A stretch of DNA of 64,000 nt from CAVQEG01 sp963711465 (GTDB lineage Bacteria; Bacteroidota; Ignavibacteria; OLB7). The DNA lies in the NCBI GenBank assembly GCA_963711465.1, contig CAVQEG010000001.1:1116001-1180000 (forward strand). The letters run 5' to 3'. The translations under genes and the position numbers were made by a program. The notes under the pieces were generated by a model. That model ran no database searches, was not told where the DNA came from, and worked only from the letters and a program-made list of their open reading frames with translations. Positions 54,639-63,178 of the stretch are shown in pieces (within the stretch, counting starts at the first letter, position 1; each line of letters starts with the position of its first letter).

Positions 54639-56617
54639 CAGGTCGCGTCTCCAATTATTTCCCCCAGCAACCCCTCGGTCTCTTTCTCCAGCGCCAGGAT
54701 GTCGGCGCGGATTTCATCGAGCGTGCGCAGGGGTTGTGGTTTGTAGAAATAGCGCGTGAAGCTGATCTCGTACCCGGTCTTGACGCTGTCGGGCACGTAC
54801 CAGGCATCGTTGGCGTGAGGCAGTACCTCGCGGCGCAGGAATGCCTCGATGCCTCCTTCCTCCAGCAGCGGAACCTGCTCGGTGTCGCGCAGGTCTGAAT
54901 CCGGCTCGTACTCGACCACCGCCGACTTGCCGCCGATCTTCGTCTGGAACAGTCCGCGGAGCGGGTCGGCCGCCGTGCCCTTCTTGTGGATCCTCCTGAT
55001 CACCGGCGGCGCATCGTCGGCCCGGTCGTGTGACTCCTTCAGCTTCTTGATTTCTGCCGCCTTGTAGGCCCGTTCCAAATCGATTCCCACCAGTCGCAGC
55101 GGCCGCTCGACCGTGACCTTCCAGTAACCGAACGCGGCGTTGGGAAAGATCTTCGACTGCTCGGTCTCCTCGAAGGACAGGAATGTGTCGCAGATGCGCT
55201 GAATGTCGTCTTCCGATAACTCGCAATTCTTCTTGCCGAGGTTCTTGCGCAGCGGCTTGTACCACTGCGTTGCGTCGATGAGCTGCACGCGGCCCTGGCG
55301 ATGCTCCGGCTTGCGGTTGGTCAACACCCAGACATAGGTCGCGATGCCGGTGTTGTAGAACATATTGAGCGGCAGCGCGACGATCGCCTCCAGCCAGTCG
55401 TTCTCGATGATCCAGCGGCGGATGTTGCTCTCGCCCTGGCCGGCGTCGCCCGTGAAGAGCGAGCTGCCGTTGTGAACCTCCGCGATGCGGCTGCCGAGCT
55501 TCGTGTCCTGCTTCATCTTCGAGAGCATGTTCGCCAGGAACAGCATCTGGCCATCGCTCGAGCGGGTGATGAGCGAGTACTCCGGATCGCCCCCGTGCTC
55601 GATCACGAATCGCGGATCCCTGATGCCCTGCTTGCCGCCCATGCGTTCGAGATCGCTTTTCCAGCTCTTCCCGTAGGGCGGGTTGGAGAGCATGAAGTCG
55701 AACTCGCGCGAGGGAAACGCGTCGTTGGCGAGCGTCGAGTGCTCGGGTCCGCCGACGATGTTGTCCGCCGCCTCGCCCTCACCCTGAAGCAACAGGTCCG
55801 CCTTGGCGATGGCGTAGGTCTCGGCGTTGATCTCCTGGCCGTAGAGGTGGGTCGCGACCTGCTTGCCGTGCTCCGCGGCGAGTTCCTGCAGCGTCTCCTC
55901 GGCAACCGTCAACATGCCACCCGTACCACACGCGCCGTCATAGAGCAGGTAGGTGCCCGATTCGATCTGCTCGGCGACGGGCAGGAAGATCAGCCGGGCC
56001 ATCAGCTTCACGGCGTCGCGCGGGGTCCAGTGCTCTCCCGCCTCTTCGTTGTTCTCCTCGTTGAAGCGGCGAACGAGTTCCTCGAACACTGTGCCCATGC
56101 CGTGGTTGTCGAGGCCAGGGTGCTTTACCGAACCGTCGCCGTTCAGCACCGGATTCGGACCCAGGTTGATGTCCGGCGAAACGAGCTTCTCGATCAGCGT
56201 ACCGAGCGCGTCGGCCTTCGAGAGACGCGGGATCTGGTGGCGGAACTCGAAGTTCTCGAGGATGTCCTGGACGTTCGGCGAGAAACCGTCGAGGTAGGCC
56301 TCGAAGTCGGACCGGAGCTGCTGCTGACTTGCGCGGGCGCGCAGGTCGCGCAGCGTGAACTTCGACGTGTTGTAGAATGCCTGAGCGGCCGCCTGGCGCA
56401 GGGCCTGATCCTGATTGGTGATCTTCGCCTTGTCGAGCGAGGCCTTCATGTCGAGCACCGCCTGCTTGGTCGGCTCCAGGACCGCATCGAGCCGGCGCAG
56501 GACGGTCATCGGCAGGATCACGTCGCGGTACTTGCCGCGGACATAGAGATCCCGCAGCACGTCATCGGCGATTCCCCAGATGTAGTTGGCGATCCAGTTG
56601 AGTTGCGTCGATTCCAT
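54638..56617 (-). CDS. hsdM: Type I restriction-modification methyltransferase subunit
   Basis: A 659-residue N6-adenine methyltransferase. It has an N-terminal HsdM helical domain (WIANYIWGIADDVLRDLYVR), AdoMet motif DGACGTGG (227-234) and catalytic NPPY (312-315). The C-terminal tail VKTGYEISFTRYFYKPQP ending ETEGLLGEI is the segment found again in both scars. The start MESTQLNWIAN at 56617 is chosen because conservation begins there. The complete motifs suggest an active enzyme that protects host DNA and gives the operon its modification function. Confidence 0.95.
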   Translation of the reverse strand: MESTQLNWIANYIWGIADDVLRDLYVRGKYRDVILPMTVLRRLDAVLEPTKQAVLDMKASLDKAKITNQDQALRQAAAQAFYNTSKFTLRDLRARASQQQLRSDFEAYLDGFSPNVQDILENFEFRHQIPRLSKADALGTLIEKLVSPDINLGPNPVLNGDGSVKHPGLDNHGMGTVFEELVRRFNEENNEEAGEHWTPRDAVKLMARLIFLPVAEQIESGTYLLYDGACGTGGMLTVAEETLQELAAEHGKQVATHLYGQEINAETYAIAKADLLLQGEGEAADNIVGGPEHSTLANDAFPSREFDFMLSNPPYGKSWKSDLERMGGKQGIRDPRFVIEHGGDPEYSLITRSSDGQMLFLANMLSKMKQDTKLGSRIAEVHNGSSLFTGDAGQGESNIRRWIIENDWLEAIVALPLNMFYNTGIATYVWVLTNRKPEHRQGRVQLIDATQWYKPLRKNLGKKNCELSEDDIQRICDTFLSFEETEQSKIFPNAAFGYWKVTVERPLRLVGIDLERAYKAAEIKKLKESHDRADDAPPVIRRIHKKGTAADPLRGLFQTKIGGKSAVVEYEPDSDLRDTEQVPLLEEGGIEAFLRREVLPHANDAWYVPDSVKTGYEISFTRYFYKPQPLRTLDEIRADILALEKETEGLLGEIIGDAT

Positions 56618-56618
56618 T

Positions 56619-56777
56619 TCAGTAGGTCCGGTAGGCGACGTTGGCGTTTTCCCTGGGCGACACGCAGCACGGCCGGCGTATCGCACGCCGGTCCGCGAAG
56701 CAGGCACGTGGGTTGGCGCGGACCGCGTCGGTCTTCGACGCCTGCCCCGCCTTCTTCTTCGATGTGCGCTTGGCCAC
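56619..56777 (-). CDS. Possible small leader ORF before hsdM
   Basis: A 52-codon frame from a GTG at 56777, with a basic start (AKRTSKKKAGQ), ends at a TGA one base before the hsdM ATG. The position would allow coupled translation, but there is no ribosome binding site or known family. This is a weak candidate. Confidence 0.25.
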   Translation of the reverse strand: MAKRTSKKKAGQASKTDAVRANPRACFADRRAIRRPCCVSPRENANVAYRTY

Positions 56778-57278
56778 GACGGTGGGACTCGATTGGTGTC
56801 CGAGGGTGAATTCGCGGGATTTGCGGGGAGACGGGCGGTCATACGGTGCCGGACGGACGCTCGCAGCGATTGCAGCGCGTGGTTGGAACTGCACGACCGT
56901 CAGGGGGAACGATCACTGAGGAAAACGCGGAAGTTAATCGGTGGGACAATCCGGGACAAAAAAAACCGACCGTGCGATCGCCAAAACGGTCGGTCAGGGA
57001 GTATTCATACCGATTGCAATTCCCGCAGGTTGACGTGGTGTGCCTCGCATCCGCAATCGAATCGAAGCAGGGACTCGTGAACCCCGGGATTTCGGGGCAA
57101 CCCCTTCCCCGCCTCTACCCCGCCGCCGAATTCAATGAGTCGAATGGAAGCGTGCCGGTTCGATCCGACTTCTCAGCAATCGTACGACTACGCGGCGACG
57201 CGAGCGGGAGACTCACCACCGTTGTCGAGAATACCATTGCGACGAATGACTCCCGACGCGAGGCGACGGCGAATTGAT
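56778..57278. other. Intergenic region between hsdM and the desaturase gene
   Basis: About 500 bp without a supportable gene. It contains the desaturase terminator (56958-56994), a CCCCG-GGATTT-CGGGG hairpin near 57078-57094, and must hold the hsdM operon promoter on the minus strand. Confidence 0.5.
56958..56994 (-). terminator. Rho-independent terminator of the desaturase gene
   Basis: On the minus strand a 9-bp stem (ACCGACCGT / ACGGTCGGT, 12-base loop) is followed by eight T residues. It lies about 285 bp after the desaturase stop and also marks the boundary to the defence island. Confidence 0.85.
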
Positions 57279-58340
57279 TCAGTTCAGCGCAGTCATCTGC
57301 GGCTGCCGCCGCACGATCTTCCGCGTCCGCTCCTTCAGCAGCCCGATAATCTCTTCCTTCGTCGGTGCGGTGTCATCGAGGGGAACGTAGCGCTTTGCCA
57401 GTGCGTTGTATTGGTGGGTCATCAGGAGGAACCAGACGCCGAAGAAATCGACGCCCTCGAATACGATTGCTCCCTGACGCGCGTATTCATCCATCGTATC
57501 GACGAAATCGGTCGGCATCTCGGTCCAGTGGCGATTGGCCTTCACGTGGTGACCGATGTGATACCCGTCGTTGAAACAGCGCCGATTGTACGTGCAGTTG
57601 ATGCAGGTAATGCTGTTGCGGTACGGATTCGCCGGATCATTGCGGTCGATGAACGCGTGCTGCGCCCAGTTGCCGGCCATCATTCCAAACCGCGCGAAGA
57701 TGAATGGAATGATGAATACGATCAGCGTGGCGATCGGATTGAGCCACAACAGCAGCACCATCGCGGCATAGAAGATCGCCTCGCCGATGAGCGCCTGGCG
57801 GAAGAGCTTGAAGCGCCGGCGTACCCACATGTAGTTGAGCAGCTCCGGCCAGCCGATGAACATGAATCGGCCGAAGTACCGGAGGAAGTCGATGATGCTG
57901 TCCCGCTGGTACGGCATGGTGCAGCTGAGATCGTCCTCCAGGTTGTTCTCCGGATGGTGCATGCCGATGTGGTGTACGTAGTACGTGTTCGGCGTCTCAC
58001 CGAAGAACGGACCCAGCACCCACGGGATGTAGCCGCCGAGCCACTTGTACTCCGTTCGGAAGAGTTTGCGATGGCTGGTGTTGTGCAGCATCAGGATGTA
58101 CGGCCCGAGGTAGACACCCAGCACGAGCGCCCAGTACAGCGGCGCCAGCCAGATCGGAAGTGCGAAGAGGAACCACGCGAGTCCCGGCAGCATCACGATG
58201 GCGGTGAGCAACCCAATCAGGTGCAGAAACGGCAGATCGCGTTCATCCTTGATCAGCCGAAGCGCGAGACGGTCGATGACGTTGTAGCGGTCCCGTGGCG
58301 TGAACGTGGGATCGGTGACGTGGAGGGTTCCGGACTTCAT
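57279..58340 (-). CDS. Membrane fatty acid desaturase/hydroxylase
   Basis: A 353-residue integral membrane enzyme with three histidine boxes: HNTSH (86-90), HHIGMHH (123-129) and HIGHH (261-265). Hydrophobic helices lie around 38-82 and 186-222. This is the acyl-lipid/acyl-CoA desaturase diiron arrangement. A CINCTYNRRCF segment just before box 3 is a family-specific feature. It introduces double bonds into membrane fatty acids; the regiospecificity cannot be read. It is a single-gene unit. Confidence 0.88.
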   Translation of the reverse strand: MKSGTLHVTDPTFTPRDRYNVIDRLALRLIKDERDLPFLHLIGLLTAIVMLPGLAWFLFALPIWLAPLYWALVLGVYLGPYILMLHNTSHRKLFRTEYKWLGGYIPWVLGPFFGETPNTYYVHHIGMHHPENNLEDDLSCTMPYQRDSIIDFLRYFGRFMFIGWPELLNYMWVRRRFKLFRQALIGEAIFYAAMVLLLWLNPIATLIVFIIPFIFARFGMMAGNWAQHAFIDRNDPANPYRNSITCINCTYNRRCFNDGYHIGHHVKANRHWTEMPTDFVDTMDEYARQGAIVFEGVDFFGVWFLLMTHQYNALAKRYVPLDDTAPTKEEIIGLLKERTRKIVRRQPQMTALN

Positions 58341-58555
58341 CGCGTGTATGTGTGATTACCGTGTGCCAACGTGTTCGACCGCCATCCCGAACAGCGGTCA
58401 GTCGAAGCGAATCGCGAAAAGTAACGGCTCTGCGCGTTGCCCACAACCCAACGGCGGATGCCCGGTGGCGTCCCTTGCAGCCCGCTTCCGCCCCCACCGC
58501 GCAAGACGAGATTCCGCTGTCGACGCTCGACGAGTTCGAACGGGACGCTTCCCTG

Positions 58556-58930
58556 CTACGCCTGCTTCAACGGATCGCGGCTGTACTGGGCGATCATCAA
58601 GGGATTGCGATCCGGGTCGGAAAACGCAATGAACTTCATGAAGCCGGGGGCCTCTTCGATGGGGCTTTCGAATTCGATCCCATGCCCCCTGAGTTCCGCG
58701 ACCGTCTCTTCGATGTCGGTCGTTTCAAAAATGATGCTGGAGTTGCACGGATCGTCGTCGCTGCGTTCGGCACCGTTCGGCGTTACGGTAAACCGCACAT
58801 GACCGGCCCGAAACGCGAACGACTGCGGGTGGCTTTCCAGGACGTCGAAGCCGAGGCGGTCGATATAGAATTCCCGTGCCCGGGCGACATCGGACGCATT
58901 CAAGACGATGTGGGCGCACTGAAGATCCAT
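58556..58930 (-). CDS. VOC-family protein (glyoxalase fold)
   Basis: A 124-residue protein starting MDLQCAHIVLNASDVARARE with a GGAGGG ribosome binding site. It has the two-module VOC pattern ending KFIAFSDPDRNPLMIAQY, where a DPDRN loop takes the place of the common DPDGH. Function is unknown. The 135-bp gap to the next gene (58931-59065) shows no other gene. Confidence 0.82.
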   Translation of the reverse strand: MDLQCAHIVLNASDVARAREFYIDRLGFDVLESHPQSFAFRAGHVRFTVTPNGAERSDDDPCNSSIIFETTDIEETVAELRGHGIEFESPIEEAPGFMKFIAFSDPDRNPLMIAQYSRDPLKQA

Positions 58931-59065
58931 CTGATCCCTCCGAATGGAAAACCCTGAAACTACGGGAAACCTGGCGCCCGAGCGGGTACGAACCCCTGGC
59001 GAGATGGGCCAATCCGAGTCGAGGGGCACCGCGCTGCGACTGGCCGCAGCGACGACTGGTCGCAG

Positions 59066-59482
59066 CTACGACTGATCGCCGCGGCGATGCTCTCGGGAGT
59101 ATTTCGCCACCGACTGCTGCGCCGGCTCCAGAGCGGTCCAGGCGAGGAAGGCGTCGTAGAGTTCGAGTTTCTCGACGTGGGTGAGCTGCACCTCGGCTCC
59201 CCGCTCGAAGACCCGCAGTCGCGCCGAATTCGCGCGGCGACCAGGTTTCGCCGGATGCGACACCATCAGTTCGGCCGAGGCGTTGATCCAGACCGGACCC
59301 TCCAGACCCTCCACCTCGCGGACTTCCCAGCGGTTGGGTTCCGCCGACGCGCTGGAGACGATGGCGCGCACCAGATCGGTGGCATCGCCCGAGACGGTGG
59401 CTCGTCGACGTTCGATGAGCCACACGGTGGAGCCGATCAGCAGGGCGAGGACGATGATGAAGACGATGAGGACGATTCGCAT
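59066..59482 (-). CDS. Single-helix membrane-anchored hypothetical protein
   Basis: A 138-residue protein with one N-terminal transmembrane helix (RIVLIVFIIVLALLIGSTVW) and a basic, soluble C-terminal domain (GPVWINASAELMVSH, LRVFERGAEVQLTHVEKLEL). No family is recognised. The start at 59482 lies just past the hairpin downstream of the T9SS gene. Confidence 0.65.
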   Translation of the reverse strand: MRIVLIVFIIVLALLIGSTVWLIERRRATVSGDATDLVRAIVSSASAEPNRWEVREVEGLEGPVWINASAELMVSHPAKPGRRANSARLRVFERGAEVQLTHVEKLELYDAFLAWTALEPAQQSVAKYSREHRRGDQS

Positions 59483-59498
59483 GGGCGGCAAACCACGC

Positions 59499-59527
59499 GG
59501 GGCGGTCTCCGCGATGGAGACCGCCCC
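59499..59527 (-). terminator. Hairpin downstream of the T9SS cargo gene
   Basis: A perfect 12-bp stem (GGGGCGGTCTCC / GGAGACCGCCCC) with a 5-base loop, 26 bp after the stop of the T9SS protein gene. There is no clear T-tract, so termination or mRNA protection are both possible. Confidence 0.6.
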
Positions 59528-59552
59528 GCACTTTGGTGTCAAACGAAGTGAG

Positions 59553-62500
59553 CTACCGCATGACGACGAGATGACGACTCGTCGCAGCGGAGCCGATCTG
59601 CAGTTGCACGACGTACGTGCCGGAGGCGAGTGACGAGACGTCGATGCTCGCGCGATGGCTCCCGGCGGTTTCGGTGCCCGAGTACACCTCGGCGACGCGC
59701 CGACCGGTTGCATCGAAGAGCGTGATCAACACATTCGCCGATCGCGACTGCTCCCAGACGATGTCGCTCTGTCCGGCCGCCGGGTTCGGCGTCAGCATCG
59801 CCGACTCGAGTCCGGCCGCGGTGACGGCGTCCTCCACCCTGCTGATTCCGACACCGGTGCCACCGAGCGTGACGACCTGACTTCCTGCTGAGGAATTGAT
59901 GGTCATCGTCGCGGCATACGACCGGGCGGCGTCCGGTGTGAAGGAGACCTCGACGAGTTCGGTCGCGCCCGGATCGATCGACAGACGCTTCAGCGGCGTG
60001 ACCTCGTAGTCGGCCGAATCGACTCCGGTGACCATCGGCTGCTGCAGCGACAGCGGCAGCGTGCCGGTGTTCGTGATTGCGAGCTGTTCGCGGACGGTAG
60101 TACCGATCGCCGGCTTGGCAGTGGAGAAGAGCGACGTGGGCGAGACGACGAGCGTTTCGACACCACCCTCACCACGGAGCCCGACGTCGAACACCTCGCC
60201 GGTGGTCAGCGTCACGCGCAGCTTGGCGTTGCGAATGCCGGGAACTCCATTCGGGAACATGATCACGCCGAGGCGAAGCTCACCACCCGGAGGAATGGTC
60301 TTCGGCAGAGTCGGCCACGCGAGAGCCGCGTCCTCGCCGAACTGCGCCGAATCGGCGCCGACCAGCGCCAGCTGGAGGATTTCGACGCCATCGCGTGAGC
60401 TGTTGAACAGGTCGACTTCACGACTCGACGTATCGCCGATGATCGTCGGCGGGAAGTTCACGTCGACGAAGTCGAGTCCCGCCTGTCCCTGTCCATAGAC
60501 ATCGATGCGATAGACACCGCGTCCGGCGAACGGGGTACCGAGACTCGAGTCGTTGGTCGGCATGATCAGCGTGGCCCGACGCGAACCGGCCCGCTGTGGC
60601 AGGAATCGCACCGTTAGCGTCATCGAGGAATCCGGCCCGATGATCGCCTCACCCGACAGTGGCGTCTTGGGGCTGATCGTGCGGCCGAATGCGCTGATGA
60701 GCCGGAAGTCCTGAACATCACCGACGTCGATTCCAACCTTGTCGAGATTCACCTTCAGGTTGCAATCACCCGTATTGAACCATGTGACGGTCTGGTCGAC
60801 CGAGTCGCCGACACGAATCCGGTTCTGGAACAGGATCGGTCCGACCTTCTGCCCCGTGGGGTCAGCGGAGACGGTCGCACCCACGCCGCGAGCGTAGACG
60901 CCGAAGTTGAAGTCGCCCTCCACCGAATCACCCGAGACATCCAATCCCGTGAAGTTTTGTGCATTGGTCTGCACAAACGCGCGACCAAATCGCTTGTTGG
61001 TTCGCGAAGGATTGAAGGTGATGTAATAGGTAACGGTATTGCCTTCGGGGATCGTAATCGGAAGCGACAGTCGGCTGGCAGGCACGTTCGCCTGCGTCGT
61101 GACGTAATAATCGGACATCGGAATTGGCCGTCCGAGTCCGTCATACCGCAGCGGATACGGCGGCGTTCCCTGGCGTATGGTCGTATCGGTTTCGTAGAGA
61201 TCGAATGCATTGATGATGAGATCACCCGAGCCGGTATTCTTGACGACCATCGGAATGCTCATCGCACCCTCTCCGACGCAGCCGTTCGTATTGGAGAACA
61301 GTCCGACATCGAAACTCAGGCGTTGTCCATTGACCAGAAATTCGCCGGCCGGAGCAGACGAGAACGCGGCCAGGACGTACGTGCGGACTTCGCCATCGGC
61401 ATTTACCGTAAGCGTGGCGTACTGGGGACCGGCGATCGTCGGTCTGAATGCGATGGTCGGCTGACTGGATTCACCGCCGGCGATAGCATCGCTGGTCGGC
61501 GTGATTACGTACTGCCCGGTCGGGTCATCGATCGTATAGGTAATCTGCGCCTGAAGCGGATCGGCGGTCGGATCGCTATTTGTATTCGTCAGCGTTATCG
61601 GCGTAACGAATGCCGAGTCGTGGCGCAGCACGATGACGTTCTTCATCAACGTGTCGCCCATCAGCAGATTCGGCGTACCGCCCTGGGCAACCGTTCCACT
61701 CCACTGAATTCGCGGATCGCCGGTCGCCTGGAGGTGGTACACCCACGTCTGATGGTTTCCCTGATCGGAGACCGTCAGAATTGCATCACGATACCCGACA
61801 GTCGATGGTTTGAAATTGATCGTCGGCACGACGGGAGTGCCGACACTCACCGAGCCGCTCATCGTCTGCGTGCCGTTGGAGAACGTGTATTCGCCGGCGG
61901 CCGTGCCGCTGATCGACATCAGGTAATCACGGGTACCGCATACGGTGTAGTCGGGAACCTGCAGGGAAATCGGGGTGAACGCGCCGGTGCTTCCGCGCGT
62001 CACGCGGACCGACGTGAACAAGGTGTCGCCGTCGGCGGCATTCGCGGTTCCGCCGTTGCCGACACCGGTGCGGCCGGCAATTGTTATCCCGCACGGAATG
62101 AACTCGAACATGGTGCCGTTGGAGAGCGGATTGCTCGGCATCGAGATCGAGTTGTTGGCCGTCGTCGTGCTGATCGTGGCAGGACTTCCGGGCGTAATGC
62201 TGATGAAGTCCGAGGCGCCGTCGGCGACACCGATCGAGGCCGACGTCGACAGACCCGTATAAATCTGGCCGTAAATGAACTGGATGTGGTTGGAGCCCTC
62301 GAAGAGCTTCACCTCATAGCGGTTCATCGGATTGGTGCAGGACGACCAGTAGTAGGTGCCGGTTGCATCGCACAACTGCGTACGGAAGTCGATCGTGAGA
62401 ACGCGGTTCGGCTTGGTGCCGCTCAGCGAGTAGACGACGTCGACCGACGGCGATATCGAACAGCCGGTGCCGCCGTTGTACATGTGCTGGTGCTGCCAGT

Positions 62501-62879
62501 ACGGTGCGAGAATCGGATAGGCCGGAGCATTGGTGAGATCGTTCGAATACGAACCCGACGTTCCGGTGCCCAGGTAGACGACGCCGCTGGTGGAGGCGCT
62601 GAACTGGGTGTAGGACTGTCCGTTGAAATAGAACGTGAATCCGATCTGCTGCGTACCGGAATTCGCCGATTCGTCGAAGGTTCCGTTGGTGGAATTCGTC
62701 GAACCGGCGATCAGAGTCGTTCCGGACGATATGCTCGCGTAGGAACCGGTGGACTGTGCCACCGCATAGTCGGTGGCAAGGTCGGCGTACGCCGAGGCGG
62801 AAAGCAGGCACGTGAGGAAAGCGACCAGGAACAGATGCGTGCCTCTGCATCTGCCGGCGGGTGTGTGTACCAAGGTCAT
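59553..62879 (-). CDS. Large T9SS-secreted choice-of-anchor protein
   Basis: A 1108-residue surface or secreted protein. It has a signal peptide ending near residue 32 (LLSASAYA). An N-terminal lectin-like/nidogen-like region follows (about 35-260, TFYFNGQSYTQFSASTSGVV). Next are repeated ASPM/SPD-2/Hydin-like beta domains of about 100 residues with VTFTPDAARSYAATMTI-type endings (choice-of-anchor D). The C-terminal type A sorting domain of about 80 residues reads MLTPNPAAGQSDIVW, then VLITLFDATGRRV, then LASGTYVVQLQIG. It should cross the outer membrane through the Por (type IX) system and be anchored to LPS. This is the best lineage marker in the window. Confidence 0.92.
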   Translation of the reverse strand: MTLVHTPAGRCRGTHLFLVAFLTCLLSASAYADLATDYAVAQSTGSYASISSGTTLIAGSTNSTNGTFDESANSGTQQIGFTFYFNGQSYTQFSASTSGVVYLGTGTSGSYSNDLTNAPAYPILAPYWQHQHMYNGGTGCSISPSVDVVYSLSGTKPNRVLTIDFRTQLCDATGTYYWSSCTNPMNRYEVKLFEGSNHIQFIYGQIYTGLSTSASIGVADGASDFISITPGSPATISTTTANNSISMPSNPLSNGTMFEFIPCGITIAGRTGVGNGGTANAADGDTLFTSVRVTRGSTGAFTPISLQVPDYTVCGTRDYLMSISGTAAGEYTFSNGTQTMSGSVSVGTPVVPTINFKPSTVGYRDAILTVSDQGNHQTWVYHLQATGDPRIQWSGTVAQGGTPNLLMGDTLMKNVIVLRHDSAFVTPITLTNTNSDPTADPLQAQITYTIDDPTGQYVITPTSDAIAGGESSQPTIAFRPTIAGPQYATLTVNADGEVRTYVLAAFSSAPAGEFLVNGQRLSFDVGLFSNTNGCVGEGAMSIPMVVKNTGSGDLIINAFDLYETDTTIRQGTPPYPLRYDGLGRPIPMSDYYVTTQANVPASRLSLPITIPEGNTVTYYITFNPSRTNKRFGRAFVQTNAQNFTGLDVSGDSVEGDFNFGVYARGVGATVSADPTGQKVGPILFQNRIRVGDSVDQTVTWFNTGDCNLKVNLDKVGIDVGDVQDFRLISAFGRTISPKTPLSGEAIIGPDSSMTLTVRFLPQRAGSRRATLIMPTNDSSLGTPFAGRGVYRIDVYGQGQAGLDFVDVNFPPTIIGDTSSREVDLFNSSRDGVEILQLALVGADSAQFGEDAALAWPTLPKTIPPGGELRLGVIMFPNGVPGIRNAKLRVTLTTGEVFDVGLRGEGGVETLVVSPTSLFSTAKPAIGTTVREQLAITNTGTLPLSLQQPMVTGVDSADYEVTPLKRLSIDPGATELVEVSFTPDAARSYAATMTINSSAGSQVVTLGGTGVGISRVEDAVTAAGLESAMLTPNPAAGQSDIVWEQSRSANVLITLFDATGRRVAEVYSGTETAGSHRASIDVSSLASGTYVVQLQIGSAATSRHLVVMR

Positions 62880-63102
62880 CGTGGCCCTCGTGCTCTATCG
62901 TGACGTGTGAGAGAAGTGGAATATCAACGAAGTACCGTGTCGCGGTGGGGACCGGCGCATGATGGCTGCATGAGGTCGATGCCATACGCTCCGGTAACAA
63001 CAACCGGTGAATCTAGGCAACTATTACAGATTGTCAAAGCAGCCCGGAGGCGCCCTCGTCCCCTCCCTCAGATCGTGACACCTCACCGCCCTCAAACGCA
63101 AC

Positions 63103-63136
63103 GAGCCGGTCGGCGCCCTGGGGCATCGACCGGCTC
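63103..63136 (-). terminator. Hairpin downstream of the CAP-domain gene
   Basis: A perfect 10-bp stem (GAGCCGGTCG / CGACCGGCTC) with a 14-base loop, 43 bp past the stop of the CAP-domain gene. The T-tract is weak (GTTGCGTTTG on the minus strand). The remaining 62880-63102 stretch should hold the promoter of the T9SS gene. Confidence 0.6.
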
Positions 63137-63178
63137 GATTTGTAGAAGTGTGCGGCTGCTGACGCTTGCTGTGAACGC

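Noticed and set aside
57140..57180. tRNA-like T-loop sequence GGTTCGATCC
   Set aside because: The flanking bases do not form a matching T-stem and no anticodon arm or acceptor stem could be found around it.
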